Below are positions 44,961 through 53,577 of a DNA stretch of 64,000 nucleotides, one piece after another. A model generated the notes under the pieces. It was not told where the DNA came from, searched no databases, and was given only the letters and a program-made list of their open reading frames with translations. Positions within the stretch are counted from its first letter, which is position 1, and each line of letters starts with the position of its first letter. Origin of the DNA: Halobacillus amylolyticus (lineage in GTDB: Bacteria > Bacillota > Bacilli > Bacillales > Halobacillaceae); NCBI RefSeq assembly GCF_022921115.1, contig NZ_CP095075.1:2926001-2990000 (forward strand), in the 5' to 3' direction. The position numbers and the translations under genes are program-made.

Positions 44961-45787
44961 ATTATTTCTACTTGCCTTTAGAAGAGTGGACGAATTCTTT
45001 TGTGAATAATTGGCTGCTCCCTGTGTTGGGTGGATTTTTCAATCAAATTAGTAAAGGCCTTGGAGCATTTATTACGGGTGTGACCGATTTACTCATTGCC
45101 GTTCCCCCAGAGATTATTGCCATTGTACTGATTTTACTAGCTTGGAGGACTGCTGGTAAGGGCATAGCATTATTTACGCTGATCGGTTGTATTTATTTAG
45201 GCTCTGTCAATCTATGGGATGGTGCGATGCAGACAGTTGCCGTCGTGATTGTCTCGACATTACTATCAATCATTGTCGGTGTACCTGTGGGGATAGTAAG
45301 TGCAACCAATTCAATAGTCGATAAGATCACCCGTCCGATTCTCGACTTTATGCAGACATTGCCTAGTTTCGTTTATTTAATTCCAGCAATATTACTATTT
45401 GGACTTGGCGGTGTCCCGGCGGTGATTTCAACATTTGTATTTGCTACCCCGCCAGCGGTTCGTATGACGAGTTTAGGAATAAAACAAGTTCCTGCCGATG
45501 TGGTTGAGGCCTCAAAGGCTTTCGGTTCTACACCAAAGCAGTTGCTTTTCAAAGTACAACTGCCTATGGCTGTACCAACGATTATGGCGGGAATCAACCA
45601 GACGATCATGTTAGCCCTGTCGATGGCGGTTATTGCCTCAATGATCGGTGCGCCAGGACTTGGATCAACTGTTCTATCAGGGATATCAACAGTTAACGTC
45701 GGACTTGGCTTAACAGGTGGTTTAGGCATTGTTGTGTTAGCGATTGTTCTTGACCGAATTACTCAAGGATTAGGTCAAAAAGTATAA
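44957..45787 (+). CDS. Glycine betaine/carnitine ABC transporter permease
   Basis: 276 residues, ProW/OpuAB-like, with about seven membrane segments. The EAA loop is VVEASKAFGSTPKQLLFKVQLP near 180 (in part), and TLPSFVYLIPAILLFG is a family segment. Overlaps the ATPase gene by four bases. Confidence 0.92.
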   Translation: MNYFYLPLEEWTNSFVNNWLLPVLGGFFNQISKGLGAFITGVTDLLIAVPPEIIAIVLILLAWRTAGKGIALFTLIGCIYLGSVNLWDGAMQTVAVVIVSTLLSIIVGVPVGIVSATNSIVDKITRPILDFMQTLPSFVYLIPAILLFGLGGVPAVISTFVFATPPAVRMTSLGIKQVPADVVEASKAFGSTPKQLLFKVQLPMAVPTIMAGINQTIMLALSMAVIASMIGAPGLGSTVLSGISTVNVGLGLTGGLGIVVLAIVLDRITQGLGQKV

Positions 45788-45808
45788 ATCAAAAGGAGAA
45801 GGTTACTA

Positions 45809-46690
45809 ATGAAAAAGATTTTATTAGGTATTACGACAACACTACTACTAGCATTTATCGTCGGCTGTTCAGCTGAAAAAGAAGCAAGCAGCAGTGAAGC
45901 TTCAGATGAGAATGGCAAAGATAAGACGATTACTTTTGGTGTGACACCGTGGACAAGTACTGTCCCTCCAACTAAAATCGCCGGACTGATTTTAGAAGAT
46001 ATGGGTTATACAGTTGAGGAAACAAAGGCAAACGTTGGCGGTGTATTCATGGGATTATCCCGTGGAGATCTTGATGTGTTCATGGATGCATGGCTTCCTA
46101 TGCACCAGGTGCACTTGGATAAATTCGGAGATAAACTAGATGACACAGCTGTAAGTTATCCGAAAGCAGAAACTGGCTGGGTCGTACCGACGTATATGAA
46201 AGATATTAATTCGATTTCCGACTTAAAAGGAAAAGAAGACCTGTTTAATAACAAAATGTATGGAATTGAAGAAGGGGCAAGTGCAACGAAAGAGTCTAAC
46301 GAGATCATTAAGGCTTACGGGTTAGATATGAAACAAGTGAACTCTTCTGAAGGTGGTATGATCGCACAGGCGTCCCGTATGATGGCCCAAGAAAAGCCAG
46401 TCGTATTTTATGGTTGGCGGCCACACACGATGTTTAACAAATTTGATTTGAAAGTACTCAGCAATGACCAAGGATTCTTTGGTTCTTCTTCTGTTCACGT
46501 CATTACTAACAATAAACTGAAGGAAAAAGCACCAGATGCCTATGAATTCCTAAGCAACTGGAGTATTTCTATTGACGAAGTTGAGGCAATGATTGTGGAA
46601 ATTGAAGAAAACGGCAAGGATGCTGAAAAAGTCGCTCGCGAATGGATTAACAACAACCAGGACAAAGTCAACAAAATGTTGGGTAAATAA
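45809..46690 (+). CDS. Glycine betaine/carnitine-binding lipoprotein
   Basis: 293 residues. Lipobox FIVGCS (Cys20) then the OpuAC/ProX binding fold with FGVTPWTSTVPPTKIAG, DVFMDAWLPMHQVH and VFYGWRPHTMF; Trp residues in these segments are candidates for the aromatic cage that holds the trimethylammonium head. Last gene of the carnitine operon, followed by a strong terminator. Confidence 0.92.
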   Translation: MKKILLGITTTLLLAFIVGCSAEKEASSSEASDENGKDKTITFGVTPWTSTVPPTKIAGLILEDMGYTVEETKANVGGVFMGLSRGDLDVFMDAWLPMHQVHLDKFGDKLDDTAVSYPKAETGWVVPTYMKDINSISDLKGKEDLFNNKMYGIEEGASATKESNEIIKAYGLDMKQVNSSEGGMIAQASRMMAQEKPVVFYGWRPHTMFNKFDLKVLSNDQGFFGSSSVHVITNNKLKEKAPDAYEFLSNWSISIDEVEAMIVEIEENGKDAEKVAREWINNNQDKVNKMLGK

Positions 46691-46698
46691 TGGTTTAT

Positions 46699-46733
46699 GA
46701 GAGGTCTGTAGTCAACTGCAGGCCTCTCTTTTA
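46699..46733 (+). terminator. Terminator of carnitine operon
   Basis: 14-bp arms GAGAGGTCTGTAGT / ACTGCAGGCCTCTC (two wobble or mismatched positions) and TTTTA. Confidence 0.92.
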
Positions 46734-46755
46734 CATAAGAAAGGATGACTATTCG

Positions 46756-47154
46756 ATGCAAGAAAACGAGCGAATCATTGTACAAAAAGATGTTTCATGT
46801 ACTTTGAGAGATGGCACGATATTATATGCGAATATTTATCGTCCTAGTGTAAGGGGGTCTTACTCAGTTTTACTGACAAGACATCCTTATAACAAAAACC
46901 TTCCTGATTTCTCTCATCGTTATGTTGACCCATTTAGGTTGGTGGAAGCGGGGTTTATTGTCATCATTCAAGATGTACGTGGGCGCTTTGCGTCTGAAGG
47001 TTACGATATCGTCGAGTGGGCTTCCTCAACTGCCCTATAGTAATGGGAAAGTAGGAATGTTTGGCTTGTCTTACTATGGATTTACACAGTTGTACGCTGC
47101 TGTTGAACACCCTCCTGCGTTAAAAGCAATCTTTCCTGCAATGACGGGATATTG
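46756..47154 (+). pseudogene. CocE/NonD-type hydrolase remnant
   Basis: N-terminus of an X-Pro dipeptidyl-peptidase/CocE hydrolase: TLRDGTILYANIYRP, LLTRHPYNK, QDVRGRFASEG. Then a short internal deletion (a dozen residues expected before GYDIVEW), a +1 insertion after WASS, and the nucleophile region GMFGLSYYGFTQL. A stop ends it at 47154. Only about 130 of some 550 residues remain. GAAAGGATG precedes the ATG. Confidence 0.8.
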
Positions 47155-47317
47155 AACTTCCCATTATTCCTATAAGGTAATGTCTCATTTTGAGAGATAT
47201 TGACATTGTTTGTAGAAGATGTTGATTTATTTTAAATAAGTAATCATAATAATACCGTTGTGTTTTGAGACTAACGATCTAGGTTAACCAATTAAATCCA
47301 TGGGAGGAAGAAAATAG

Positions 47318-47506
47318 ATGACTAAAGTCATAGAACCTGTCCGATATGATTTAGCAACAGCGATTTCAGTTAAAAAGAAAAAGATGATTGAACTAGGTAT
47401 GAGGTATGGATTGGCAGATAAAAGAACAATAAAATGCAGTCAGCAACTTGATGATCTTTTAAATAGATATACAAATGTAAAACATCAGTCATATGAAATT
47501 ATTTAA
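47318..47506 (+). CDS. Spo0E-like aspartyl-phosphate phosphatase
   Basis: 62-residue helical-hairpin protein. SQQLDDLLNRY at residues 43-53 matches the Spo0E signature SQxLDxLxxxY, and the N-terminal half (KKKMIELGMRYGLADKRTI) supplies the first helix. Such proteins dephosphorylate Spo0A-P and delay sporulation. GGGAGGAAG gives a good ribosome site. It is one of the few clearly functional genes in a decayed stretch. Confidence 0.82.
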   Translation: MTKVIEPVRYDLATAISVKKKKMIELGMRYGLADKRTIKCSQQLDDLLNRYTNVKHQSYEII

Positions 47507-47624
47507 GATAGAAGCTTTTATTGAGTATAAGCTGCAAGGCCGTAATATTATTATGTACAGTAGAGTAAACACCTTGGCTTGAAGTCCTCACGTGAAGAAT
47601 GGCGCCGATTATCAATTGACATAC

Positions 47625-47920
47625 TTAAATTAGAAGGATTGTCAGCAACACCATTGAATAAACCCCAAAGATACTTAAGGTTAATTTCATCATCACACTC
47701 CTATGTTGGAGAATGCTACCCAACACTACACCTACGATAATGCGTTGAGAATTTTGGTACGTAGTCTTCCCTTCAACCTCATGAATTTTTGCAAAAGAGG
47801 ATGGCTTGCCTAAGAAAAGAGCCCAAGTAATAAGTTAAGAAACAGGTTTAGTTGGTAACAGACGAATTTTCCTTCTATTACGGTTTCAGGTTGACCTCGT
47901 CCTTCTAAGTCAGCTTCTGC
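47625..47920 (-). pseudogene. Decayed membrane protein, family unknown
   Basis: Two minus-strand frames join after one shift: EADLEGRGQPETVIEGKF, then LNLFLNLLLGLF, then KPSSFAKIHEVEGKTTYQN and a terminal hydrophobic LTLSIFGVYSMVLLTILLI. There are stops upstream and no start. The amino-acid pattern looks coding, but I do not recognise the family. Confidence 0.4.
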
Positions 47921-47958
47921 TTACAACTTCTAAATTTCTTCTTTTATGTTTAATGGAT

Positions 47959-48637
47959 AATGGAATCAATTTCATAATTTAGGTCCCATTGCCCAAGGGA
48001 TTCAAAACGTAAAAAGAAGCCCCTCAAGTTTAGTCAAATTTTTTAAATCATTTTTATTAGGTTAAGGGCAGTAATCCGGAAGACTCCATCTCGAGATAGG
48101 TTTCCGTTGCCTTGGATGGAGAAGGAGGTCCAGGAAATCACACGCTTTCCGTAGGCATGCGCTGAGTCTCCTCGGACTCCGTCGAGGCCACTGAAAAAGT
48201 CTATTTAAAGAAAAAATACTATATATTGGTGGTTACCTCCTTTTAATTTTCTGTATGTTGATTGATTTCATTGTTACTTTCTGAAAAAATCAGTTCTTCA
48301 GTGGCCTCACTCCGTCCTCCGGGGTCTCACCTGTCATGTTCATCCCCAGGGAGTCTCGCCATTTCCCCGCCATTTCCCGGACCTCCTTGTGTTTGTGAGA
48401 AAAACGGAAACACTTCAGGTTCACAAGTCACCCAAACGACAGAAGAACTTCTTATCAGAGAGAGGATAATCTTCTTGTGATGCAGTTATTATGCCATATC
48501 ATGGTGGATGAAACCCTCTGAACATGGGAGACTCATTCGGACTACGAATGGCTCCGTTCATCACTTTTCGGAAAAGAGCCTTCTATTCTGCCAGTCTTTG
48601 GTGTTTTAAAAAGAGCAATTATGAAATTGATTATATA
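47959..48637. repeat. Repeat element, long copy
   Basis: Left end GAATCAATTTCATAATTTAG and right end AATTATGAAATTGATT are partial inverted repeats. Both ends closely match those of the shorter element at 52195-52443, but the interiors differ. The middle (about 48090-48420) is GC-rich with inverted GAGGCCACT (48184) and AGTGGCCTC (48299) and TCTCCTCGG/GGGGTCTCACC flanks. Confidence 0.6.
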
Positions 48638-48751
48638 AATATTTGGCTACTCAACAAAAAGTACCTGGTAGGTAAGGGGGATTTTAAGTAAATGGAAGAT
48701 ATTCCAAAGTCTATGTGTTATATTTTGTAAAACTAAAATAACCTAATGCGT

Positions 48752-48783
48752 ACTAAAAGGAGCCTATTATGGCTCCTTTTAGT
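48752..48783. terminator. Palindromic terminator-like hairpin
   Basis: 13-bp perfect arms ACTAAAAGGAGCC and GGCTCCTTTTAGT with a 6-base loop. It spans a possible ATG at 48769, which argues against that start for the permease. Confidence 0.7.
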
Positions 48784-48885
48784 ATGTTGAGGGGGCTTCA
48801 CTTTTTTGAAAAGTTAATATACTATAGTTATATTCCAAAAAAATCCTTTTGGTCTTATAGAGATCTTATGAAAAGGAGAGATGGT

Positions 48886-49737
48886 GTGAGATATGTTGTT
48901 CGCTTTTTTATCATCATTACTACTATTCTTATCATCGGTGGCATCACTAGTTTATTTCAAAACGGTATTAATATCGATATAACTACATTTTTTTCAAATA
49001 TGAAAACACTCATTTCTCTGATATTCAACCCCTTAGATCTAACTTTTCGGACCACCTCATCTATTCATGCCACCGAATACCCTGTCTTTCCTCAATTTTT
49101 TGAGTACTATGGTTATTCGTTGTTTATGCTGTTTTGCGGTCTCTTATTATCTTTGATCCTCTCCCTGCTATTAACGGTCCTTACACTCCATCTTTCCATT
49201 AAGAAACGTGAATTCGTTTTGTGGGTATCAAATTTATTTGAGTCTCTTCCTGACATTTTTGTTATTGTCATTGCTCAAGTCACGTTTGTTGCTATTTATA
49301 GAGAAACGGGTCTTTTAGTATTTCAGGTGGCAGGAGCATCCGACAGGCCCTTCATGCTCCCACTGCTCACGTATTCGATCTTACCTACGATCTTTCTTTT
49401 CCGCACGTTGATCATGATCTTTGAGGAGGAATTAAAACGACCTTACGTCGAATTGGCTAAAGGGAAAGGAATGACACGCACATACATACTGTTGCGCCAC
49501 GTTTTTCGTAATGGGGTTACAAGTCTAGTTAATCATTCCAAAATGGTCATAGCTTTCATGATTTCTAACCTAATTATGCTTGAAATTCTATTTAATTCTT
49601 ATGGTATGACATGGTTTGTTATCAATCATCCAACATTTGAAATAGCAACCATCAGTATGATCCTCTTATTTATCCCTATTTATATTGTAGAGTGCATCGT
49701 CCAACAGGTTAGAAGAAGGTCGATAGGGGAGGGGTGA
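48886..49737 (+). CDS. Peptide/nickel-type ABC permease, first subunit (OppB/DppB-like)
   Basis: 283 residues with about six membrane segments; the EAA loop is YVELAKGKGMTRTYILLRHV. The preferred start is GTG at 48886, seven bases after AAGGAG; the open frame continues 39 codons upstream but through the palindrome at 48752. The large loop after the first helix is shorter than in classical OppB. No ATPase or binding-protein gene is adjacent. Confidence 0.75.
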   Translation: MRYVVRFFIIITTILIIGGITSLFQNGINIDITTFFSNMKTLISLIFNPLDLTFRTTSSIHATEYPVFPQFFEYYGYSLFMLFCGLLLSLILSLLLTVLTLHLSIKKREFVLWVSNLFESLPDIFVIVIAQVTFVAIYRETGLLVFQVAGASDRPFMLPLLTYSILPTIFLFRTLIMIFEEELKRPYVELAKGKGMTRTYILLRHVFRNGVTSLVNHSKMVIAFMISNLIMLEILFNSYGMTWFVINHPTFEIATISMILLFIPIYIVECIVQQVRRRSIGEG

Positions 49738-49742
49738 AGTCG

Positions 49743-50753
49743 ATGAAGTTGTTAAAAAATAAGTCGTTTATGGTTGGATTCTTATTTATTTTCTTAATGG
49801 TGTTAGGAAGCCTGATGTATGGTTGGTTATTTGATAATGCTATTCCGACGGCAGAACTTCGCTATACAGAGGATGGGGTAAAACGGCCGCCATATTCTCC
49901 TGCTGAATATCCGCCATTTGGAACAAATAATATGGCGCAAAGTCTATTTCATATCATTTTGATTGGTGCGAAATATACACTTGGGATCGCTTTTGGAATC
50001 GCTATTCTAAGGTTTACTTTTGCCACGATGATTGGTACGTTATCTGAGGTTTACTTACCAAGACTAACTGCAAAGCTACAACATTTTTTAGAAGGATTTT
50101 ATTACTTTCCCGTCACACTCATTTCTTTTCTCGTTCTAGAGTGGATTTTATTCCAGGATGGATTTGACGGTCCCAATAGGGATTTCACTTATAGTTTCGA
50201 AACCAGAATTATTTTCGAGTTGGTTGTATTAGTGATTGTGGCGCTTCCGATTACGTCAACGTTAATCGCCAAAGAAGTGAAGCAAATCAGGCAAATGGAG
50301 TTCATGGACAGTGTCCAAATACTAGGTGGCAGCCGCTTCCATATTATAAAAAAACACATCTATCCCTTTCTTAAACCACAGCTTGTGGTGATCTTACTTA
50401 GAGAGGTCATCCAAGTACTAATCCTATTGGCGCACCTTGGTATCCTGGGGATCTTTTTTGGAGGGGGGCAAATGGCGGTTGATATCTTTGATAATTCTAT
50501 ATTTGTATCGCTTTCTAATGAATGGTCAGGATTAATTGGAGAAAATTACACCTTTTTATTTACTCCTTTTTGGTGGATCGCCCTCGTTCCGATTATTATG
50601 CTTACACTTGCGGTACTAGCGGTAAAACTGATGCTCGAAGGTTATCAAAGAGTAATAAATAGTAAGGAAAAGAGGGAAACGAAGAAGCAGAGTGAACAAG
50701 AAATAAATGTTACAGATGAAACGTTGTTTAAGCGTGTGTCGAATAATAGATAA
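49743..50753 (+). CDS. Peptide/nickel-type ABC permease, second subunit (OppC/DppC-like)
   Basis: 336 residues. FGTNNMAQSLFHIILIGAKY corresponds to the GTDxxGRD-type region of DppC in altered form, and MDSVQILGGSRFHIIKKHIY is the EAA loop. The C-terminal 35 residues are charged and probably cytoplasmic. ATG at 49743 with GGAGGGGTG; only five bases from the first permease. Substrate unknown. Confidence 0.78.
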   Translation: MKLLKNKSFMVGFLFIFLMVLGSLMYGWLFDNAIPTAELRYTEDGVKRPPYSPAEYPPFGTNNMAQSLFHIILIGAKYTLGIAFGIAILRFTFATMIGTLSEVYLPRLTAKLQHFLEGFYYFPVTLISFLVLEWILFQDGFDGPNRDFTYSFETRIIFELVVLVIVALPITSTLIAKEVKQIRQMEFMDSVQILGGSRFHIIKKHIYPFLKPQLVVILLREVIQVLILLAHLGILGIFFGGGQMAVDIFDNSIFVSLSNEWSGLIGENYTFLFTPFWWIALVPIIMLTLAVLAVKLMLEGYQRVINSKEKRETKKQSEQEINVTDETLFKRVSNNR

Positions 50754-50776
50754 AATCATCCGAGGGGGATTTTTAG

Positions 50777-51025
50777 ATGAAAATTAAAGCACGACTTCCT
50801 CTAATCATCATGACATTTGGCATTGTTGCTGCTATTGTAGAAAGTGGATCATATCCATTTCTAATGAATAGCATATACATATTCAAAGGGTTGGTAATTT
50901 TAATAGTCACGGGGGCTATTTGCTATAGCTTTGAAAAATTGAAAATGAATGATGTCGAGATTCATTTACTCACAGCTGTCTTAATTGTGATGGGAGGAAT
51001 AATGGTCGATTCTACTATCTTCTAG
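50777..51025 (+). CDS. Small membrane protein of unknown function
   Basis: 82 residues with three hydrophobic segments (LPLIIMTFGIVAAIVE, FKGLVILIVTGAICYS, LLTAVLIVMGGIMV). Unrecognised. 23 bases after the permease pair with GAGGGGG upstream, so probably in the same operon. Confidence 0.65.
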   Translation: MKIKARLPLIIMTFGIVAAIVESGSYPFLMNSIYIFKGLVILIVTGAICYSFEKLKMNDVEIHLLTAVLIVMGGIMVDSTIF

Positions 51026-51060
51026 CCAGAGGAAATAATAAAGAAAAAGCCCACAGCGTA

Positions 51061-51522
51061 TTAAGTGAGCCTTTTCCTAAACCGGATCATATCTAATGCC
51101 TGAATTCCGTCCTCATAAATAGGTTCAGGATAGCTGGTGAAAAAGTCCTTGTAAATAGCATCGATTCGAAAGCCGGCTTTTTGATAAAAAGCCATATTGG
51201 CTATACTTGAGTTAGCAGTCCCGACAACCATGTCATGAACCCCTTTATCTTTGTACAGCTTGAAAGCTTTTTTTACTACAAGTTTTCCTAAGCCCCTTCC
51301 CTGATAACTGGAATCGATAGCAAAGTTCTTCAGCTCAACGCTTAAAGGAGAAGAGAAAGTAAACAGACAAACTCCGATAGTTTTGTCATTATACTCAATG
51401 GAGTACATCTCTCCTTCATTGATGTATTCTTTAATGATGTCTTCCGTTTCATCTGCCAGAAGAAGATACGGTAAATAATCGTTTCTGTTCTGAACAGGAG
51501 TTAACTTAATTGAATCAGCCAT
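51061..51522 (-). CDS. GNAT-family N-acetyltransferase
   Basis: 153 residues. Acetyl-CoA motif DSSYQGRGLGKLVV at about 69-82 and the C-terminal AFYQKAGFRI. Likely acetylates a small amine or a protein; the target is unknown. Minus strand, convergent with the small membrane protein; ribosome site GAGGAG. Confidence 0.88.
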   Translation of the reverse strand: MADSIKLTPVQNRNDYLPYLLLADETEDIIKEYINEGEMYSIEYNDKTIGVCLFTFSSPLSVELKNFAIDSSYQGRGLGKLVVKKAFKLYKDKGVHDMVVGTANSSIANMAFYQKAGFRIDAIYKDFFTSYPEPIYEDGIQALDMIRFRKRLT

Positions 51523-51727
51523 ATGGCATACTCCTCACTGGATAGTTCCTCTTTTAGTCGAATAAAATCTTGATCGCTTAGTTCGAGTCAGTTCACTTTA
51601 GCCTTCTTCTCGTTAACATCATTACGAATGAAGAAAAAATTTGTTTCAAACGTGTTAAAATAAAAGAAATGGGGAAGGTATTTGATACAAATTATCATAG
51701 CAATACGTAAGGGGAGGTGTAAGAGTA

Positions 51728-51874
51728 ATGCAAAAGAAAGTTTCGCTTGCAGGCTGGCTGTTGTTCGTAATTGGTGTCGGCTTTTGGGTTTCTGATATAC
51801 AAACCCCACTTTTTGACATAGACTCCGTTTTTGTAGGCATTGGAGCTGTATTGCTGCTAATCTCTGGGTTATGA
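51728..51874 (+). CDS. 48-residue small membrane protein
   Basis: Two short hydrophobic segments: AGWLLFVIGVGFWVSD and VFVGIGAVLLLISGL, joined by a polar turn (IQTPLFDIDS). The strong ribosome site AAGGGGAGGTG eight bases before the ATG supports expression. It is shorter than many gene-calling limits. Function unknown. Confidence 0.6.
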   Translation: MQKKVSLAGWLLFVIGVGFWVSDIQTPLFDIDSVFVGIGAVLLLISGL

Positions 51875-51919
51875 AGATAAAAAACCAACAAAATGAATGA
51901 CCTTTCTTAACTATTATCC

Positions 51920-52167
51920 CTACCTTTCCTCTCTTAATAAATCCAGCGTTGGCCACCAGGTGGATGGTTCAGTTGACTGAAACCTCAAACCCTTCAACTT
52001 TAATAAGAACAAGCCCTGTTGTACTGTTATGGAAATAATGGCCAGCCCCTGATCAACCCCTTCATACCATTTATCCACTTTTCTTACACCCAAATTCACT
52101 TCGTACCATTTCTTCAACCGTTCTAAGTTCGTTGCGGGATAAATATACTGCCAATTTGAAATATAAT
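51920..52167 (-). pseudogene. VOC (glyoxalase-like) protein remnant
   Basis: Minus-strand reading: an initial IFQIGSIFIP in one frame, starting at ATT where an ATG is expected after AAAAGGAGTG, then a shift into ATNLERLKKWYEVNLGVRK, the typical VOC start, to WWPTLDLLREER and stop. The second half of the domain is missing. A lost start, one frameshift and truncation make it a pseudogene. Confidence 0.5.
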
Positions 52168-52194
52168 GATCACTCCTTTTTTCTTCTTACCTTG

Positions 52195-52443
52195 AATAAA
52201 TTTCATAATTTAAGACCCTTGTGCCCCTCAAAATTAGCTGCAGACCGTATCAATGCACACTGATATGAACAACAGGCTGGATTAATTTCCTTAGACTCTA
52301 GTTTGGCGTAACAGTGACTCCACTGCGGCATCACGAACACCTTCATAACAATAACCTTTACGAATAGAGTATTTTAAAAAACAAGAACTCAACATTCGGC
52401 TCGTCTTTGTATTTTTTAAAAGCGCAATAATGAAATTGATTCA
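52195..52443. repeat. Repeat element, short copy
   Basis: Begins AATTTCATAATTTAAGACCC and ends GCGCAATAATGAAATTGATT; both ends match those of the 47959-48637 element. The matching right ends extend at least 35 bases (from TCTTTG). Interior is about 250 bp, noncoding. Confidence 0.55.
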
Positions 52444-52549
52444 CCTTATTAACGATTCTAACGAAATTTAAGTTTCAGGAAGGAAAAAAGATTTTTAAGA
52501 AGAAAGTCTAAACTAATGAGGGAAAATGAGTAAAAAAGGATTGGTGTAC

Positions 52550-53076
52550 ATGAAAATAAAACCGTTTACTAATACGGATAAGGATCTAGAAGCGATTGTG
52601 GAAATTTACTGCTAGTCCTTTCAAGAGGAAAACGCAGAAATAGTCCTGCAAACAATAATCAAGCATTCTACATATGAAGGAATCTCAGGGATAAAATATG
52701 TAAATGAGAGTAGAAAAGTATTAGGTTTTGCTTATGGATATTCCTCTCTGCCAGGTCAATTTTACCGAGAAAAATTACAATCGCAGTTGAATGCAGAGGA
52801 ACGAATTCATTGGCTGGACAACTGTTTGAATTTGTAGAACTGGCTGTGGCCCCTGGCCGTAGAAAGAAGGGCATTGGACGTATGCTTCATGATGAATTAT
52901 TAAAGACCACAAATCACGCCACTTCCATCTTGACTACATCTACTGATAATCTCCCAGCGATCCAATTGTATAAGCAGTGCTCCTGGCAAGTTGTGAAAGA
53001 CTGTGCAGCCGTCATTCCTAATCTTCCTCCCTTAGTGATCATGGGAAAAGAACTGTGGAAAGAGGAAGTTAAATGA
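52550..53076 (+). pseudogene. GNAT acetyltransferase with stop and frameshift
   Basis: MKIKPFTNTDKDLEAIVEIY is followed by a TAG (52613) in frame, then the frame stays readable to 52836, shifting near 52810 into FEFVELAVAPGRRKKGIGRM with the acetyl-CoA loop, through to 53076. Two independent lesions. The full protein would be about 175 residues. Confidence 0.7.
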
Positions 53077-53102
53077 ATGATGTGCGTAAGTAGTTCACGG
53101 CT

Positions 53103-53465
53103 ATGCATAATCAATTTTTGATAGAGTGGTCTAAAGCCTTGGAAAACGGAGATACTTCTACCATCGAGAGAATGTCACCAGACTACTATGTTACCTTCTT
53201 CTCTGAAAATCAGCTTCCTGAGTATTTTGATGGCAAGGAAGCTGTAGAAGGGATGCGTGCTTCTGTAGCATCCGCTCGTGGCTTTACAAAGGCATATGAT
53301 AACAGAACTATCCGAATGAGAAATAAAGATAATGTCGTGGGATTCTATGAACAAGTACTTCTTAACAGGGAACAGGAAGAGGTCAGCCGACTGTTTACGA
53401 TAGAAAACTGGTGCAAAGCGGACGAACAGTGGATTTTAGTAAGAGAGGTAGAAGAGAAAATATAA
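53103..53465 (+). CDS. NTF2-like (SnoaL/DUF4440-type) protein
   Basis: 120 residues: FLIEWSKALENGDTSTIERM at the N-terminus and a cone-shaped beta-sheet pattern after it, as in the NTF2-like fold. Used for small-molecule binding or as an isomerase-type enzyme; no specific role visible. No strong ribosome site precedes the ATG, so the start is uncertain. Confidence 0.65.
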   Translation: MHNQFLIEWSKALENGDTSTIERMSPDYYVTFFSENQLPEYFDGKEAVEGMRASVASARGFTKAYDNRTIRMRNKDNVVGFYEQVLLNREQEEVSRLFTIENWCKADEQWILVREVEEKI

Positions 53466-53485
53466 ACCATACTTTAAATAGCCGC

Positions 53486-53532
53486 CTCCCTAGGCTTGTT
53501 ACCGCCTTCTTAGGAATATGGTAACATGGGAG
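53486..53532. other. Hairpin upstream of N-hydroxylase
   Basis: Arms CTCCC plus TGTTACC (53486-53503) can pair with GGTAACA plus GGGAG (53520-53532). It may be a terminator of the preceding gene or a leader element; there is no T run. Confidence 0.35.
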
Positions 53533-53577
53533 TAGTGTTCTGAAACGGAGCTTTTCAGAAAAAGGAGTAGTGTAATT

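Larger units (their letters stand above)
47507..48885. other. Noncoding stretch with remnants and repeats
   Basis: 1.4 kb without an intact gene: a decayed minus-strand membrane protein (47625-47920), a repeat element (47959-48637) with a GC-rich palindromic core, and a palindromic terminator-like hairpin (48752-48783). Confidence 0.6.

Noticed and set aside
48262..48480. 72-codon open frame in the GC-rich palindrome
   Set aside because: Pro/Ser/Cys-rich reading of a structured repeat, with no ribosome site.
47507..48885. Intact insertion sequence
   Set aside because: Element ends are present but no transposase motif or long frame was found inside.
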